Source: Arthrobacter sp. ISL-30 (GTDB lineage Bacteria; Actinomycetota; Actinomycetes; Actinomycetales; Micrococcaceae). Taken from it: a stretch of 64,000 nucleotides of DNA. Shown here piece by piece: positions 33,503 to 41,687 of the stretch; position 1 is the stretch's first letter; every line of letters starts with the position of its first letter. A model generated the notes under the pieces. It did not search any database and had not been told where the DNA came from. It saw nothing but the letters and a program-made list of their open reading frames with translations. The translations under genes and the position numbers were made by a program. The stretch lies in NCBI RefSeq assembly GCF_018613855.1, contig NZ_JAGGPK010000012.1:112308-176307 (forward strand). Reading direction: 5' to 3'.

Positions 33503-35662
33503 ATGGCTGGCTGGAATGCTGATACTGCTGCCGGGCCTGTGGGTTCCGGCACGGTTACCTTGGTTGAGGGTTCATCCTTCTGTATTTCCTTGCCGAACGG
33601 GGACATTCATCCGGAATATCCGCACGGGGTTTTCCATGAGGACACCCGCATCCTGTCGCGCTGGAACCTCGCTGTGAATGGCCAGCCGCTGGAGCCGTTG
33701 ACGGCGGAGACGAAGGAGCCTTATCGGGCCCTGTTTATTGGCCGCGTTCCCCGCTCTGATGGGTATGCGGACAGCCCTCTGATCGTGGAGCGACTGCGGG
33801 AGGTAGGTGCCGGGATCCTGGAGGAGATCACCATCCGGAACTACGCCTCGGACGCGGCGGAGTGCCTTGTTTCCCTCAGTGTTGAATCGGATTTCGCGGA
33901 TCTCTTTGAAGTCAAGGAAGCACGTGTCCAGCGGCACTGGGAAGAATCCCGGCAACCCGACGGCGACTCCCTGATTATCAGAGCCGTCTGGCAGGACGTC
34001 CTGAAGGGCGTCATAGTCAAGGGAGGCCGAGCCGACATCACTCCCGATGCTCTCACGTATCGGATCGTTGTACCGCCGCACGGCTATTGGAGCACGCTGC
34101 TGAGCGTGGTACCTACCGTCGACGGCGGCACCGTCCCGGTAGCGTCGTTCGTGCGTCCGACTGGAGGTGAAATATCTCCGAGCGACCGCCGCCGCCAGGA
34201 ATGGGTAGCGAAGATTCCCAAGCTACACATGGGCAATCGTTCCATTGAACGAACCCTGCGGCGCAGCTACGACGATCTGGGCGCGCTCCGGATCGAGGAT
34301 CCCGCCCACCCCGAGCGGATCGTAGTAGCCGCGGGCGCGCCATGGTTCATGACGCTCTTTGGCCGCGACTCGCTCTGGGCCTCGGAAATGGCGCTGCCGG
34401 TGGACCCGTCCCTGGCACTAGGCACCTTGCAGACACTGGCTGACCGCCAAGGCAGGGTGGTGGATCCCATGAGCGAGGAGGAACCTGGAAAGATTCTGCA
34501 CGAAGTCAGGCTCGGCGTCTCCAGTGGGCTGGCGCTGGGTGGCAAGTCCGTTTACTACGGCAGCGTAGATGCCACCCCGCAGTTCGTGATGACGCTCGCA
34601 TCGGTCAGCCGCTGGGGCTTTGCGAAGGAGACCATCGCGGCGCTGCTGCCCCACGCCGATCGGGCACTGGACTGGATCCGGGACTACGGCGATAAGGACG
34701 GCGACGGGTTCGTCGAGTATCAACGCCTCAACGACCAAGGCCTCATCAACCAGGGCTGGAAGGACTCCTGGGACGGTATCAACTTTGCGGACGGGACGAT
34801 AGCCGAGCCCCCTATCGCGCTCTGCGAAGTCCAGGCATTGGTCTACACCGCGCTACTGTCCCGCGCATGGATGGCGTACGACGGCGGTGACGTGCCTTTG
34901 GGGGCCCGGCTCACCGACGAGGCGGCACAGCTGAAGAAACGGTTCAACGAGCAGTTCTGGCTGCCTGACCGCGGCTACTACGCCGTCGCCTTGGACGGCA
35001 AGAAGCGGCCTGTCGACGCCTGCGCGTCCAACATGGGGCAATGCCTGTGGCACGGCATCGTCGATGACGACAAAGTAGGGTTGGTGGCCGAACGGTTGAT
35101 GTCCCCCGAGATGTTCAGCGGCTGGGGCGTTCGGACCCTGGCCAGTGACATGGGCGCCTACAACCCCGCCAGCTACCACAACGGATCGGTCTGGCCGCAT
35201 GACAATGCGATCATCGCCGCCGGCCTATTACGCTATGGCTTCGTGAAAGAGGCGCAGCGAATCGCCACAGCCCTGCTGGAGGCAGCCGACTACACCGATG
35301 GCCGGCTACCGGAGCTGTTCTGCGGCTTCAGCCGAGACCAGGTCGCCCAGCCCGTGCCATATCCGACAGCATGCTCCCCGCAGGCCTGGGCAGCAACCAC
35401 ACCAATTATGTTGGTTACCAGCCTGATGCGGTACGACGCGCATGTCTCCCGGGGCGGCTTCTGGATGCACCCGGTACTCCCGGAATCCTACGGCAACCTC
35501 CACATCACCAACGCCCCCATGGCGGGAGGCCGCATCACCATTAACATCACCGGTTCTGAACCTTCAGTGCAGGGGCTGCCCGAAGGAATAGCATTCCACC
35601 GTGGACACCGGCCATGGCTGACAGAACTGCTGGAACAGGCCGGTAGGCAAAGTCAGGCTTAG
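33503..35662 (+). CDS. glycogen debranching-type enzyme (GDE N-terminal bis domain plus (alpha/alpha)6 catalytic domain)
   Basis: A 719-residue protein. The N-terminal beta domain (about 10-220) reads SSFCISLPNGDIHPEYPHGVFHEDTRILS. The (alpha/alpha)6 barrel follows with GAPWFMTLFGRDSLWASEM, DGDGFVEYQR, GLINQGWKDSWD, and SYHNGSVWPHDNAIIAAGL, which carry the acidic residues used by GH15/GH63/GH133-like glucosidases. Homologues are annotated amylo-alpha-1,6-glucosidase. AAGGAGG lies 5 bases before the chosen ATG. No signal peptide. It likely acts on cytosolic glucans; monocistronic here. Confidence 0.9.
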   Translation: MAGWNADTAAGPVGSGTVTLVEGSSFCISLPNGDIHPEYPHGVFHEDTRILSRWNLAVNGQPLEPLTAETKEPYRALFIGRVPRSDGYADSPLIVERLREVGAGILEEITIRNYASDAAECLVSLSVESDFADLFEVKEARVQRHWEESRQPDGDSLIIRAVWQDVLKGVIVKGGRADITPDALTYRIVVPPHGYWSTLLSVVPTVDGGTVPVASFVRPTGGEISPSDRRRQEWVAKIPKLHMGNRSIERTLRRSYDDLGALRIEDPAHPERIVVAAGAPWFMTLFGRDSLWASEMALPVDPSLALGTLQTLADRQGRVVDPMSEEEPGKILHEVRLGVSSGLALGGKSVYYGSVDATPQFVMTLASVSRWGFAKETIAALLPHADRALDWIRDYGDKDGDGFVEYQRLNDQGLINQGWKDSWDGINFADGTIAEPPIALCEVQALVYTALLSRAWMAYDGGDVPLGARLTDEAAQLKKRFNEQFWLPDRGYYAVALDGKKRPVDACASNMGQCLWHGIVDDDKVGLVAERLMSPEMFSGWGVRTLASDMGAYNPASYHNGSVWPHDNAIIAAGLLRYGFVKEAQRIATALLEAADYTDGRLPELFCGFSRDQVAQPVPYPTACSPQAWAATTPIMLVTSLMRYDAHVSRGGFWMHPVLPESYGNLHITNAPMAGGRITINITGSEPSVQGLPEGIAFHRGHRPWLTELLEQAGRQSQA

Positions 35663-35685
35663 CGAGACCGTAGTGGCGGACTATC

Positions 35686-36306
35686 TCAGGACAGCACGCG
35701 GTAGGTCACGTGCGTGACCTGTCTCGCTGCCCGCGATTTCACCTGCTCGAGTTTCAGCGGCGGGACGCCCTCGAACAGCCGTGTGCCGGCGCCGAGCGTG
35801 AGCGGCACAATGTGCAGTCGCAGCTCGTCGATCAGCCCGGCGCCGAGGTACTGGTTGATGGTGGTCGCGCCGCCTTGGATCGCGACATCGCCGTCGCCCG
35901 CCGCCGCGCGTGCCTGTGCCAGTGCCGACTCGATTCCGTCGGTGACGAAGTAATAGGTTGTGCCGCCATCCATCGGCTGCGGCTCGCGTGCGTGGTGCGT
36001 GAGCACGAAGACCGGGCAGTGGAACGGCGGATCGTCGCCCCACCAGCCGTTCCACTGCCGATCCCACTCGCCACGCACTGGGCCGAACATATTACGCCCC
36101 ATGATGAATGCTTTGGCCGCGGTCATCTGGTCGGCCTCGGCCCGGTTCTCCTCGGGAGTTTCGAACATCCAGGCGTGGAGCTTGTCACCCCAGCCGTCGC
36201 CGCCGTCGTCGCCGAACGGGCGTTCCTCGGTCTGGTTGAGCCCGGCCGAGTACCCGTCGGCCGAGATCGTGATGTCGCAGATCACCCTGCCCATAGGTTT
36301 GGTCAT
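35686..36306 (-). CDS. dihydrofolate reductase-like (RibD C-terminal) protein
   Basis: A 206-residue protein of the DHFR/RibD-C superfamily: VICDITISADGYSAG at the N-terminus, AFIMGRNMFGPVRGEW in the nucleotide region, and VAIQGGATTINQYLGAGLIDELRLHIVPLTLGAG near the end. The start ATG overlaps the upstream DHFR-like gene's stop (ATGA). These YyaP-like proteins are not the housekeeping DHFR; their substrates are unknown. Confidence 0.88.
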   Translation of the reverse strand: MTKPMGRVICDITISADGYSAGLNQTEERPFGDDGGDGWGDKLHAWMFETPEENRAEADQMTAAKAFIMGRNMFGPVRGEWDRQWNGWWGDDPPFHCPVFVLTHHAREPQPMDGGTTYYFVTDGIESALAQARAAAGDGDVAIQGGATTINQYLGAGLIDELRLHIVPLTLGAGTRLFEGVPPLKLEQVKSRAARQVTHVTYRVLS

Positions 36307-36950
36307 TGCTCTCTCATCCTCGGACCGGTGCCCGGCGGACCGCTGAGCACGGTGGGGATGTACTCGAGCAGCTGGAGCCGACCGTCGAAGGTCCTGCTGT
36401 CCACCATTTCGAGCGAGACGTCCGGATAGCCGTCGTAGATCCGCTCCCGCCCGGTGCGGCCCGTGATCACCGGGAAAACGACCAACCGGAACCGATCCAC
36501 GAGGCCAGCGGTCAGCAGCGCCCGGCAGAGGCTGAGACTGCCCAGGGTGCTCAAGGGCCCTGTCCCGGTCCTTTTCATCTCCGTCACGGCCTCGACCGCG
36601 TCCTCGCTGACCAGCTCCGAATTCGGCCAAGTCAGGGGCGCCTGCAGGGTGGAGGAGAAGACGACCTTGGGCACAGCGGCAAGGCCGGTCAGGGCGGCCC
36701 CCTCATCCTCGGAGAATCCTGAGCCCTCGGCAGCCGCCTCCTCTGACATGCCGGACATTAGCCGATAGGTGTTCGCCCCCATGAGGAAGGTGTAATCCTT
36801 CTGCCCCTCCTGCTCGAGCCAACCCAGGTATTCCGGCCCCTCCAGACCCCACCAGCCGGGCCATCCCTCGGCCGAGGCAAACCCATCCAGGGAGATGATC
36901 AGGTCGACCATCAGGTCTGCCGATGACGTCTCTCTAGTTGTCTCGCCCAT
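36303..36950 (-). CDS. dihydrofolate reductase-like protein
   Basis: A 215-residue relative of the downstream gene, with MVDLIISLDGFASAEGWPGWWG, TFLMGANTYRLMSGM and LSTLGSLSLCRALLTAGLVDRFRLVVFPVITG. The first 13 residues are not conserved and the true start may be the internal MVDLI. It is translationally coupled to the second DHFR-like gene, so the pair may form a heteromer or act in sequence. Confidence 0.87.
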   Translation of the reverse strand: MGETTRETSSADLMVDLIISLDGFASAEGWPGWWGLEGPEYLGWLEQEGQKDYTFLMGANTYRLMSGMSEEAAAEGSGFSEDEGAALTGLAAVPKVVFSSTLQAPLTWPNSELVSEDAVEAVTEMKRTGTGPLSTLGSLSLCRALLTAGLVDRFRLVVFPVITGRTGRERIYDGYPDVSLEMVDSRTFDGRLQLLEYIPTVLSGPPGTGPRMREQ

Positions 36951-37103
36951 AGCCGTCTCCTCGATCTGATCTACGCCAGTGACCGCCAGGCCCTTCGGCC
37001 AGGCACAGCAGCCGTGCCGGCAATGCTATCCCTGTAGCAATTAGACGCTCAATAGTTGGAAGGCCCCGAAGGGTGCACGAAAGAAAATTAGCTAGCATTT
37101 CAA

Positions 37104-37128
37104 TTATAGAATCTAGCGTTCTATAATC
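37104..37128. promoter_or_regulatory. perfect palindromic operator before the aromatic hydroxylase gene
   Basis: ATTATAGAA (37104-37112) and TTCTATAAT (37120-37128) form a perfect 9-bp inverted repeat with a 7-base spacer, 50 bases before the GTG start. In this GC-rich context it is striking. TATAGAAT also resembles a -10 box, so repressor binding could block the promoter. No regulator gene lies beside it. Confidence 0.7.
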
Positions 37129-37178
37129 GAACAACAGCCAAAAGGCTCCAGATGCCCACAAAGAAGTGAGGAAAGCCC

Positions 37179-39113
37179 GTGCAGTTCCACCACCACGGTT
37201 ACGTATCCGGTGACCCGCGAGTGCAGCCGGCCGCCGGCGTCGGAATCAACCGGCCTGCGGACCTTCCCGATCAAGTAGACGTGCTGATCGTAGGCAGTGG
37301 GCCCGCGGGCATGCTCACGGCCGCGCAGCTGTCCCAGTTCCCGAACATCACGACCCGGATAGTAGAGCGCCGCGCCGGGAGGCTGGCCATCGGTCAGGCT
37401 GATGGTATCCAGGCGCGCAGCGTAGAGACATTCCAGGCTTTCGGCTTTGCCGAGCGCATCATCGCCGAGGCGTACCGCATCACCGAGATGGCCTTCTGGA
37501 AGCCGGATCCCATGGATCACTCCCGCATCGTTCGCAGTGCCCGCGCGGTGGATGACCCGGCCGGCATTAGCGAATTCCCGCACCTCATCGTCAACCAGGC
37601 CCGGGTGCTGGACTACTTCGCCGAGTTCATGGCGAACTCCCCTACCCGCATGACCCCTGACTACGGCTATGAGTTCCGGGGCCTGAACGTTACCGGCGAA
37701 GGCGAGTACCCGGTCACTGTGACGCTCGTGCACACCTCCGGCTCCAATGAAGGCCAGGAGCGCGTCGTCCGGGCAAAGTATGTCGTCGGTGCTGACGGCG
37801 CGCGCAGCAAGGTCCGCGAATCCATCGGCTGCATGCTGGCCGGCGACCAGGCCAATCACGCTTGGGGTGTCATGGATGTCCTTGCAGTCACCGACTTCCC
37901 CGATATCCGCCTGAAGTGTGCCATCCAGTCCGGGCAGGGTGGCAGCATATTGCTGATCCCGCGCGAAGGCGGCCACCTGTTCCGCATGTACGTGGATCTC
38001 GGTGAAGTCAATCCCAAGGACAACGGCGCGATGCGCAAAACCACCATCGAGGAGATCATTCGCAAGGCCAACGAAATACTCCACCCCTACACCCTGGACG
38101 TCCGCAACGTCGCGTGGCACAGCGTGTATGAAGTCGGTCACCTCCTCACAGACAGGTTCGACGACGTTCTGCCGGACGAGCTCGGCGCCCGCACGCCCCG
38201 CGTGTTCATCACCGGCGATGCCTGCCACACACACAGTGCCAAGGCAGGCCAGGGCATGAACGTCTCCATGCAGGATGGCTTCAACATTGGCTGGAAGCTA
38301 GGACACGTCCTTGAAGGCCGCAGCCCGGAAAGCCTCCTGTCCACCTACTCGGCTGAGCGCCAGGTGGTGGCGAAGAACCTCATTGACTTCGATAAAGAGT
38401 GGTCGACCCTCATGGCGAAGAAGCCCGAAGAGTTCGACGACTCCTCGGAGCTGGAGGACTTCTACGTCCAAACCGCCGAGTTCCCAGCGGGTTTCATGAC
38501 CGAGTACGCGCCTTCCATGCTTATTGCCAAGGCAAAGCACCAGGAAATGGCCACCGGCTTCCCGGTCGGCAAGCGCTTCAAGTCCGCTCCCGTCGTCCGA
38601 GTCTGCGACACGAACCCAATCCACCTCGGCCATCACGCCAAGGCTGACGGCCGCTGGCGCATCTACGTCTTCGCAGATGCAGCAGGCACCGGCACGGAAC
38701 AGGCCACCTCGTCACAGGTGGCGGACTTCGCCGAGTGGATGGCGAACTCGCCGGGCTCGCCGCTGGCGGCAACGCCGGCCGGAGCCGATCCTGACGCATG
38801 GTTCGACGTGAAGGTGATCTACCAGCAGGACCACACGAATATCGACATTAACGCCGTATCGGCGGTCTTCAAGCCGAAAGTGGGACCCTTCCGGCTCACG
38901 GACTACGAGAAGATTTACGGCATTGATCCCACCGCTGACATCTTCGATCTGCGCGGCCTCAGCCGCGACGGTGTAGTGGTGGTCGTAAGGCCGGACCAGT
39001 ACGTGGCCAACGTCCTGCCCTTGACTGCGACGGCGGAACTCGCCGCGTTCTTCGCGCCGCTCCTGCCCGCACGCCGAAACGCGGACGTTGGCCTGGTCAG
39101 CAACCAAGCCTAA
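37179..39113 (+). CDS. FAD-dependent aromatic hydroxylase (phenol 2-monooxygenase/3-hydroxybenzoate 4-monooxygenase type)
   Basis: A 644-residue class A flavoprotein monooxygenase. It has VDVLIVGSGPAGMLTAAQL (FAD Rossmann, about 33-50), the DG-type motif YVVGADGARSKVRE and GDACHTHSAKAGQGMNVSMQDGFNIGWKL (FAD ribityl site). The C-terminal 180 residues are the thioredoxin-like Phe_hydrox_dim domain. Length and domain order match MobA-like 3-hydroxybenzoate 4-hydroxylase and phenol hydroxylase. The start is a GTG with GAGGAAAG upstream. Ring-cleavage genes are not nearby, so the substrate stays open. Confidence 0.88.
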   Translation: MQFHHHGYVSGDPRVQPAAGVGINRPADLPDQVDVLIVGSGPAGMLTAAQLSQFPNITTRIVERRAGRLAIGQADGIQARSVETFQAFGFAERIIAEAYRITEMAFWKPDPMDHSRIVRSARAVDDPAGISEFPHLIVNQARVLDYFAEFMANSPTRMTPDYGYEFRGLNVTGEGEYPVTVTLVHTSGSNEGQERVVRAKYVVGADGARSKVRESIGCMLAGDQANHAWGVMDVLAVTDFPDIRLKCAIQSGQGGSILLIPREGGHLFRMYVDLGEVNPKDNGAMRKTTIEEIIRKANEILHPYTLDVRNVAWHSVYEVGHLLTDRFDDVLPDELGARTPRVFITGDACHTHSAKAGQGMNVSMQDGFNIGWKLGHVLEGRSPESLLSTYSAERQVVAKNLIDFDKEWSTLMAKKPEEFDDSSELEDFYVQTAEFPAGFMTEYAPSMLIAKAKHQEMATGFPVGKRFKSAPVVRVCDTNPIHLGHHAKADGRWRIYVFADAAGTGTEQATSSQVADFAEWMANSPGSPLAATPAGADPDAWFDVKVIYQQDHTNIDINAVSAVFKPKVGPFRLTDYEKIYGIDPTADIFDLRGLSRDGVVVVVRPDQYVANVLPLTATAELAAFFAPLLPARRNADVGLVSNQA

Positions 39114-39137
39114 GTAGAAAGCATCCGTACCACGCAA

Positions 39138-39167
39138 CCGCCGTGCTCCCTTCAGAGGGCACGGCGG
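39138..39167 (+). terminator. hairpin after the aromatic hydroxylase gene
   Basis: CCGCCGTGC pairs with GCACGGCGG, extended by CCCT/AGGG across a one-base bulge. It begins 25 bases after the stop codon. Only a weak T-rich tail follows. Confidence 0.65.
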
Positions 39168-39211
39168 CCTTGTGTTGTGGGGCAAGTGTCTGCTCCAAAG
39201 GGTTACTACGG

Positions 39212-39523
39212 CTAGTTTGTCGGCTCCCCGCGCTTTCCTGCGGCCCGGTCAGCGCACAGCTTGAATGCGACGTCAGCAGCCTTGGAAATTGCCGCGCTGG
39301 ACGACACCTCGGAACTTGAGCCTCCTCTGCCGGCCTCATGACCTGCTGCATAGCCCACCATGAATGCCGTTACCGGTGCTGCCGCATGGATCACTGAGTC
39401 TGCAGATCTCCTGGCGAGGTCAAGCAGCAACTCCTGGTCCACCTCCAGATCCAGGATTTGCAGTGCGTTCGCAAGCTGCTGGCTCCATTGGGTTAGGACG
39501 CGTGCTTCGTCATCGACGGCCAT
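39212..39523 (-). CDS. DUF6457 family protein
   Basis: A 103-residue helical protein with QLANALQILDLEVDQELLLDLARRSADSVIHAAAPVTAFMVGYAAG, the pattern of DUF6457. Relatives usually sit beside molybdenum cofactor or formate dehydrogenase genes, sometimes fused to MobA. Here it is near the sox operon and about 17 kb from the FdhF-like fusion. Function is unproven. Confidence 0.82.
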   Translation of the reverse strand: MAVDDEARVLTQWSQQLANALQILDLEVDQELLLDLARRSADSVIHAAAPVTAFMVGYAAGHEAGRGGSSSEVSSSAAISKAADVAFKLCADRAAGKRGEPTN

Positions 39524-39675
39524 AATCTCTCCTTGCTTGGAATCACTGCGCGGGATGTGAATTGGGTGCGACGAGAATATATGGCTTTGGCTCGTAAGTC
39601 AGCGGCCCGGTCAGAGGGTGATGGTGGTGGCTTATTGGCGTCCGAGAACACGCAGGCCACGAAATGGGCGCCTGA

Positions 39676-41052
39676 TCAGCACTCGATGACGTTCACCGCG
39701 AGGCCACCGCGGGAGGTCTCCTTGTACTTGATCTTCATGTCCGCGCCCGTTTCCCTCATCGTCTTGATTGCCTTGTCGAGGGACACCTTGTGGGTGCCGT
39801 CGCCTCGCATGGCCATGCGAGCGGCATTGATGGCTTTGTTGCTGGCGATGGCGTTGCGTTCGATGCAGGGGATCTGCACCAGGCCGCCAACGGGGTCGCA
39901 GGTCAGCCCGAGGTTGTGTTCGATGCCGACTTCCGCTGCATTTTCAACCTGTTCGGGGCTCCCGCCAAGGACTTCGCAAAGACCGGCGGCCGCCATGGAG
40001 CAGGCGGATCCGACTTCGCCCTGGCATCCCACTTCTGCGCCGGAGATGGAGGCGTTCTCCTTGAAAAGGATGCCCACAGCAGCGGCTGCCAGGAGGAAAC
40101 GGACCACGCCGTCGTCGTTGGCTCCGGGGATGAATTTCTCGTAGTAGTGCAGCACTGCCGGAACAATGCCGGCTGCGCCGTTGGTGGGCGCAGTCACGAT
40201 GCGGCCACCGGAGGCGTTCTCCTCATTGACGGCGAGGGCGAACAGGTTCACCCAGTCCATGGCCCGCATCGGGTCCGTTTCGTCTGTGCTTGCAGCCAGT
40301 TCGGCATGCAACTTGGGCGCGCGTCGCGGGACACGGAGACCACCTGGCAGGACTGGTTCCGTCCGTTCGCAGCCGTTGCGCACGCATTCCTTCATGACGG
40401 ACCAAATGTGCAGCAGTTCGCTGCGCAATTCCTCCTCGGTCCGCCAAGAGAGCTCGTTCGCGAGCATGATGTCGCTGATTCGCATGCCCTCCCGACGGCA
40501 GTGTTCCAACAGTTGGCCACCCGTGGTGAAGGGGTACGGCAGCGGCGTCATGTCCTGCACGATACGGTCAGTACCGGCAGCCTGCTCGTTGACGACGAAT
40601 CCCCCGCCCACTGAGTAGTACGTCGACTCCTTGAGAATCGACTCATCAGCGTAATAGGCCGTGAACGTCATCCCGTTCGGGTGTGCGGGAACGGATTTGC
40701 GGCGGTGCAGGATGACGTCGTCGTCCTTGCTGAAGCCGATAGGCCGCGACCCTGCCAAATTCAGTTTGCCGTCCCGTGCAGCATCAGCCACCATCTCATC
40801 AGCATGGTCGGTATCCACGGTTTCCGGACTTTCACCCTGGAGGCCGAGGATGACGGCCTTGTCGGAGCCATGCCCGTGACCGGTTGCTCCCAACGAGCCG
40901 AACAACTGGGACTGGACTCGAGCCACGCTGTCGAGCAGCCCCTCGGCCGCCAAGCCGTCGGTGAACAGCTTGGCGGCACGCATGGGTCCGACTGTGTGCG
41001 AGGACGACGGACCGATCCCAATCGAGAACAGGTCGAGCGTACTCAGCGCCAT
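39676..41052 (-). CDS. sdaA: L-serine ammonia-lyase, single-chain iron-sulfur type
   Basis: A 458-residue enzyme that deaminates L-serine to pyruvate and ammonia. The N-terminal regulatory domain has SIGIGPSSSHTVGPMRAA. The catalytic domain has GRIVTAPTNGAAGIVPAVL and cysteines in GCQGEVGSACSM, LTCDPVGG and IPCIERN, which would ligate the 4Fe-4S cluster. Start overlaps the soxG stop by one base (TAATG). As the last gene of the operon it would drain serine made from glycine by GlyA, linking sarcosine breakdown to pyruvate. Confidence 0.95.
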   Translation of the reverse strand: MALSTLDLFSIGIGPSSSHTVGPMRAAKLFTDGLAAEGLLDSVARVQSQLFGSLGATGHGHGSDKAVILGLQGESPETVDTDHADEMVADAARDGKLNLAGSRPIGFSKDDDVILHRRKSVPAHPNGMTFTAYYADESILKESTYYSVGGGFVVNEQAAGTDRIVQDMTPLPYPFTTGGQLLEHCRREGMRISDIMLANELSWRTEEELRSELLHIWSVMKECVRNGCERTEPVLPGGLRVPRRAPKLHAELAASTDETDPMRAMDWVNLFALAVNEENASGGRIVTAPTNGAAGIVPAVLHYYEKFIPGANDDGVVRFLLAAAAVGILFKENASISGAEVGCQGEVGSACSMAAAGLCEVLGGSPEQVENAAEVGIEHNLGLTCDPVGGLVQIPCIERNAIASNKAINAARMAMRGDGTHKVSLDKAIKTMRETGADMKIKYKETSRGGLAVNVIEC

Positions 41053-41687
41053 TAGTTCGTCTCCGGGGCTTTGAATTCAGCCATGGCATCAATGAGCCAC
41101 CTGCCGAGGTAGTCGGCAAATGACGCCCTCGGGTAGATGCGGTAGTTTTCGGCCCCGGTCTTCCAAAGAACGACAGGAACGTGGCCGATGTTGGTGTTTA
41201 CAGCCGTTCCCTCCTTGAAGATTCGCGGATGCAGGTCGAGGGGACACCCTTTCTCGAGTACCGCCCGCGACGATGGGCCGTTAAGTTCAAATGTGGTTCG
41301 ATTCGCGGACAGGTCGATCACGGAACCGGGATGGCCGTACAGTGCTTCCTGCAGTGCCTTGGTAAGGTCGGCAGATTCCTCGGCGGAGATAACCAGGAAC
41401 TCGTCCGGCGCGAGCCATATGACGGATCGGCCGGAACCTGCCGTCACGATGCCGTGCCGGTCGGGCAGGAGCGTACCCAGGGCTTCCTCCAGGCGGTGTG
41501 CCCCGTCACTGTCCTGTGCTACCCGCAGACCCACCATGGTCTGAAAAGGAACTTCGCGCAGCTGCACGCCGCGGGCGCCCTGGGTGCAGGCTTCTTCAAA
41601 GACTCCGGCCAGGTGGGCCGCCGGGCTGCTTCGCAGCGCGCTGATGTCTTGTGTTGCGGTGGTTTCCACTAGTGTCAGCTCAGCCAT
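41052..41687 (-). CDS. soxG: sarcosine oxidase, gamma subunit
   Basis: A 211-residue subunit of heterotetrameric sarcosine oxidase: [16 protein letters not shown], then [18 protein letters not shown] and [32 protein letters not shown]. It packs against the alpha subunit and completes the complex. ATG 41687 overlaps the soxA stop by 8 bases and begins with the usual MAELTLVE; the frame is open further upstream, but that part is inside soxA. Confidence 0.92.
   Translation of the reverse strand: MAELTLVETTATQDISALRSSPAAHLAGVFEEACTQGARGVQLREVPFQTMVGLRVAQDSDGAHRLEEALGTLLPDRHGIVTAGSGRSVIWLAPDEFLVISAEESADLTKALQEALYGHPGSVIDLSANRTTFELNGPSSRAVLEKGCPLDLHPRIFKEGTAVNTNIGHVPVVLWKTGAENYRIYPRASFADYLGRWLIDAMAEFKAPETN

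Noticed and set aside
39790..40614. Plus-strand frame of 274 codons opposite sdaA
   Set aside because: sdaA is conserved over this whole stretch, including its cluster cysteines; the antisense frame has no recognisable domain.
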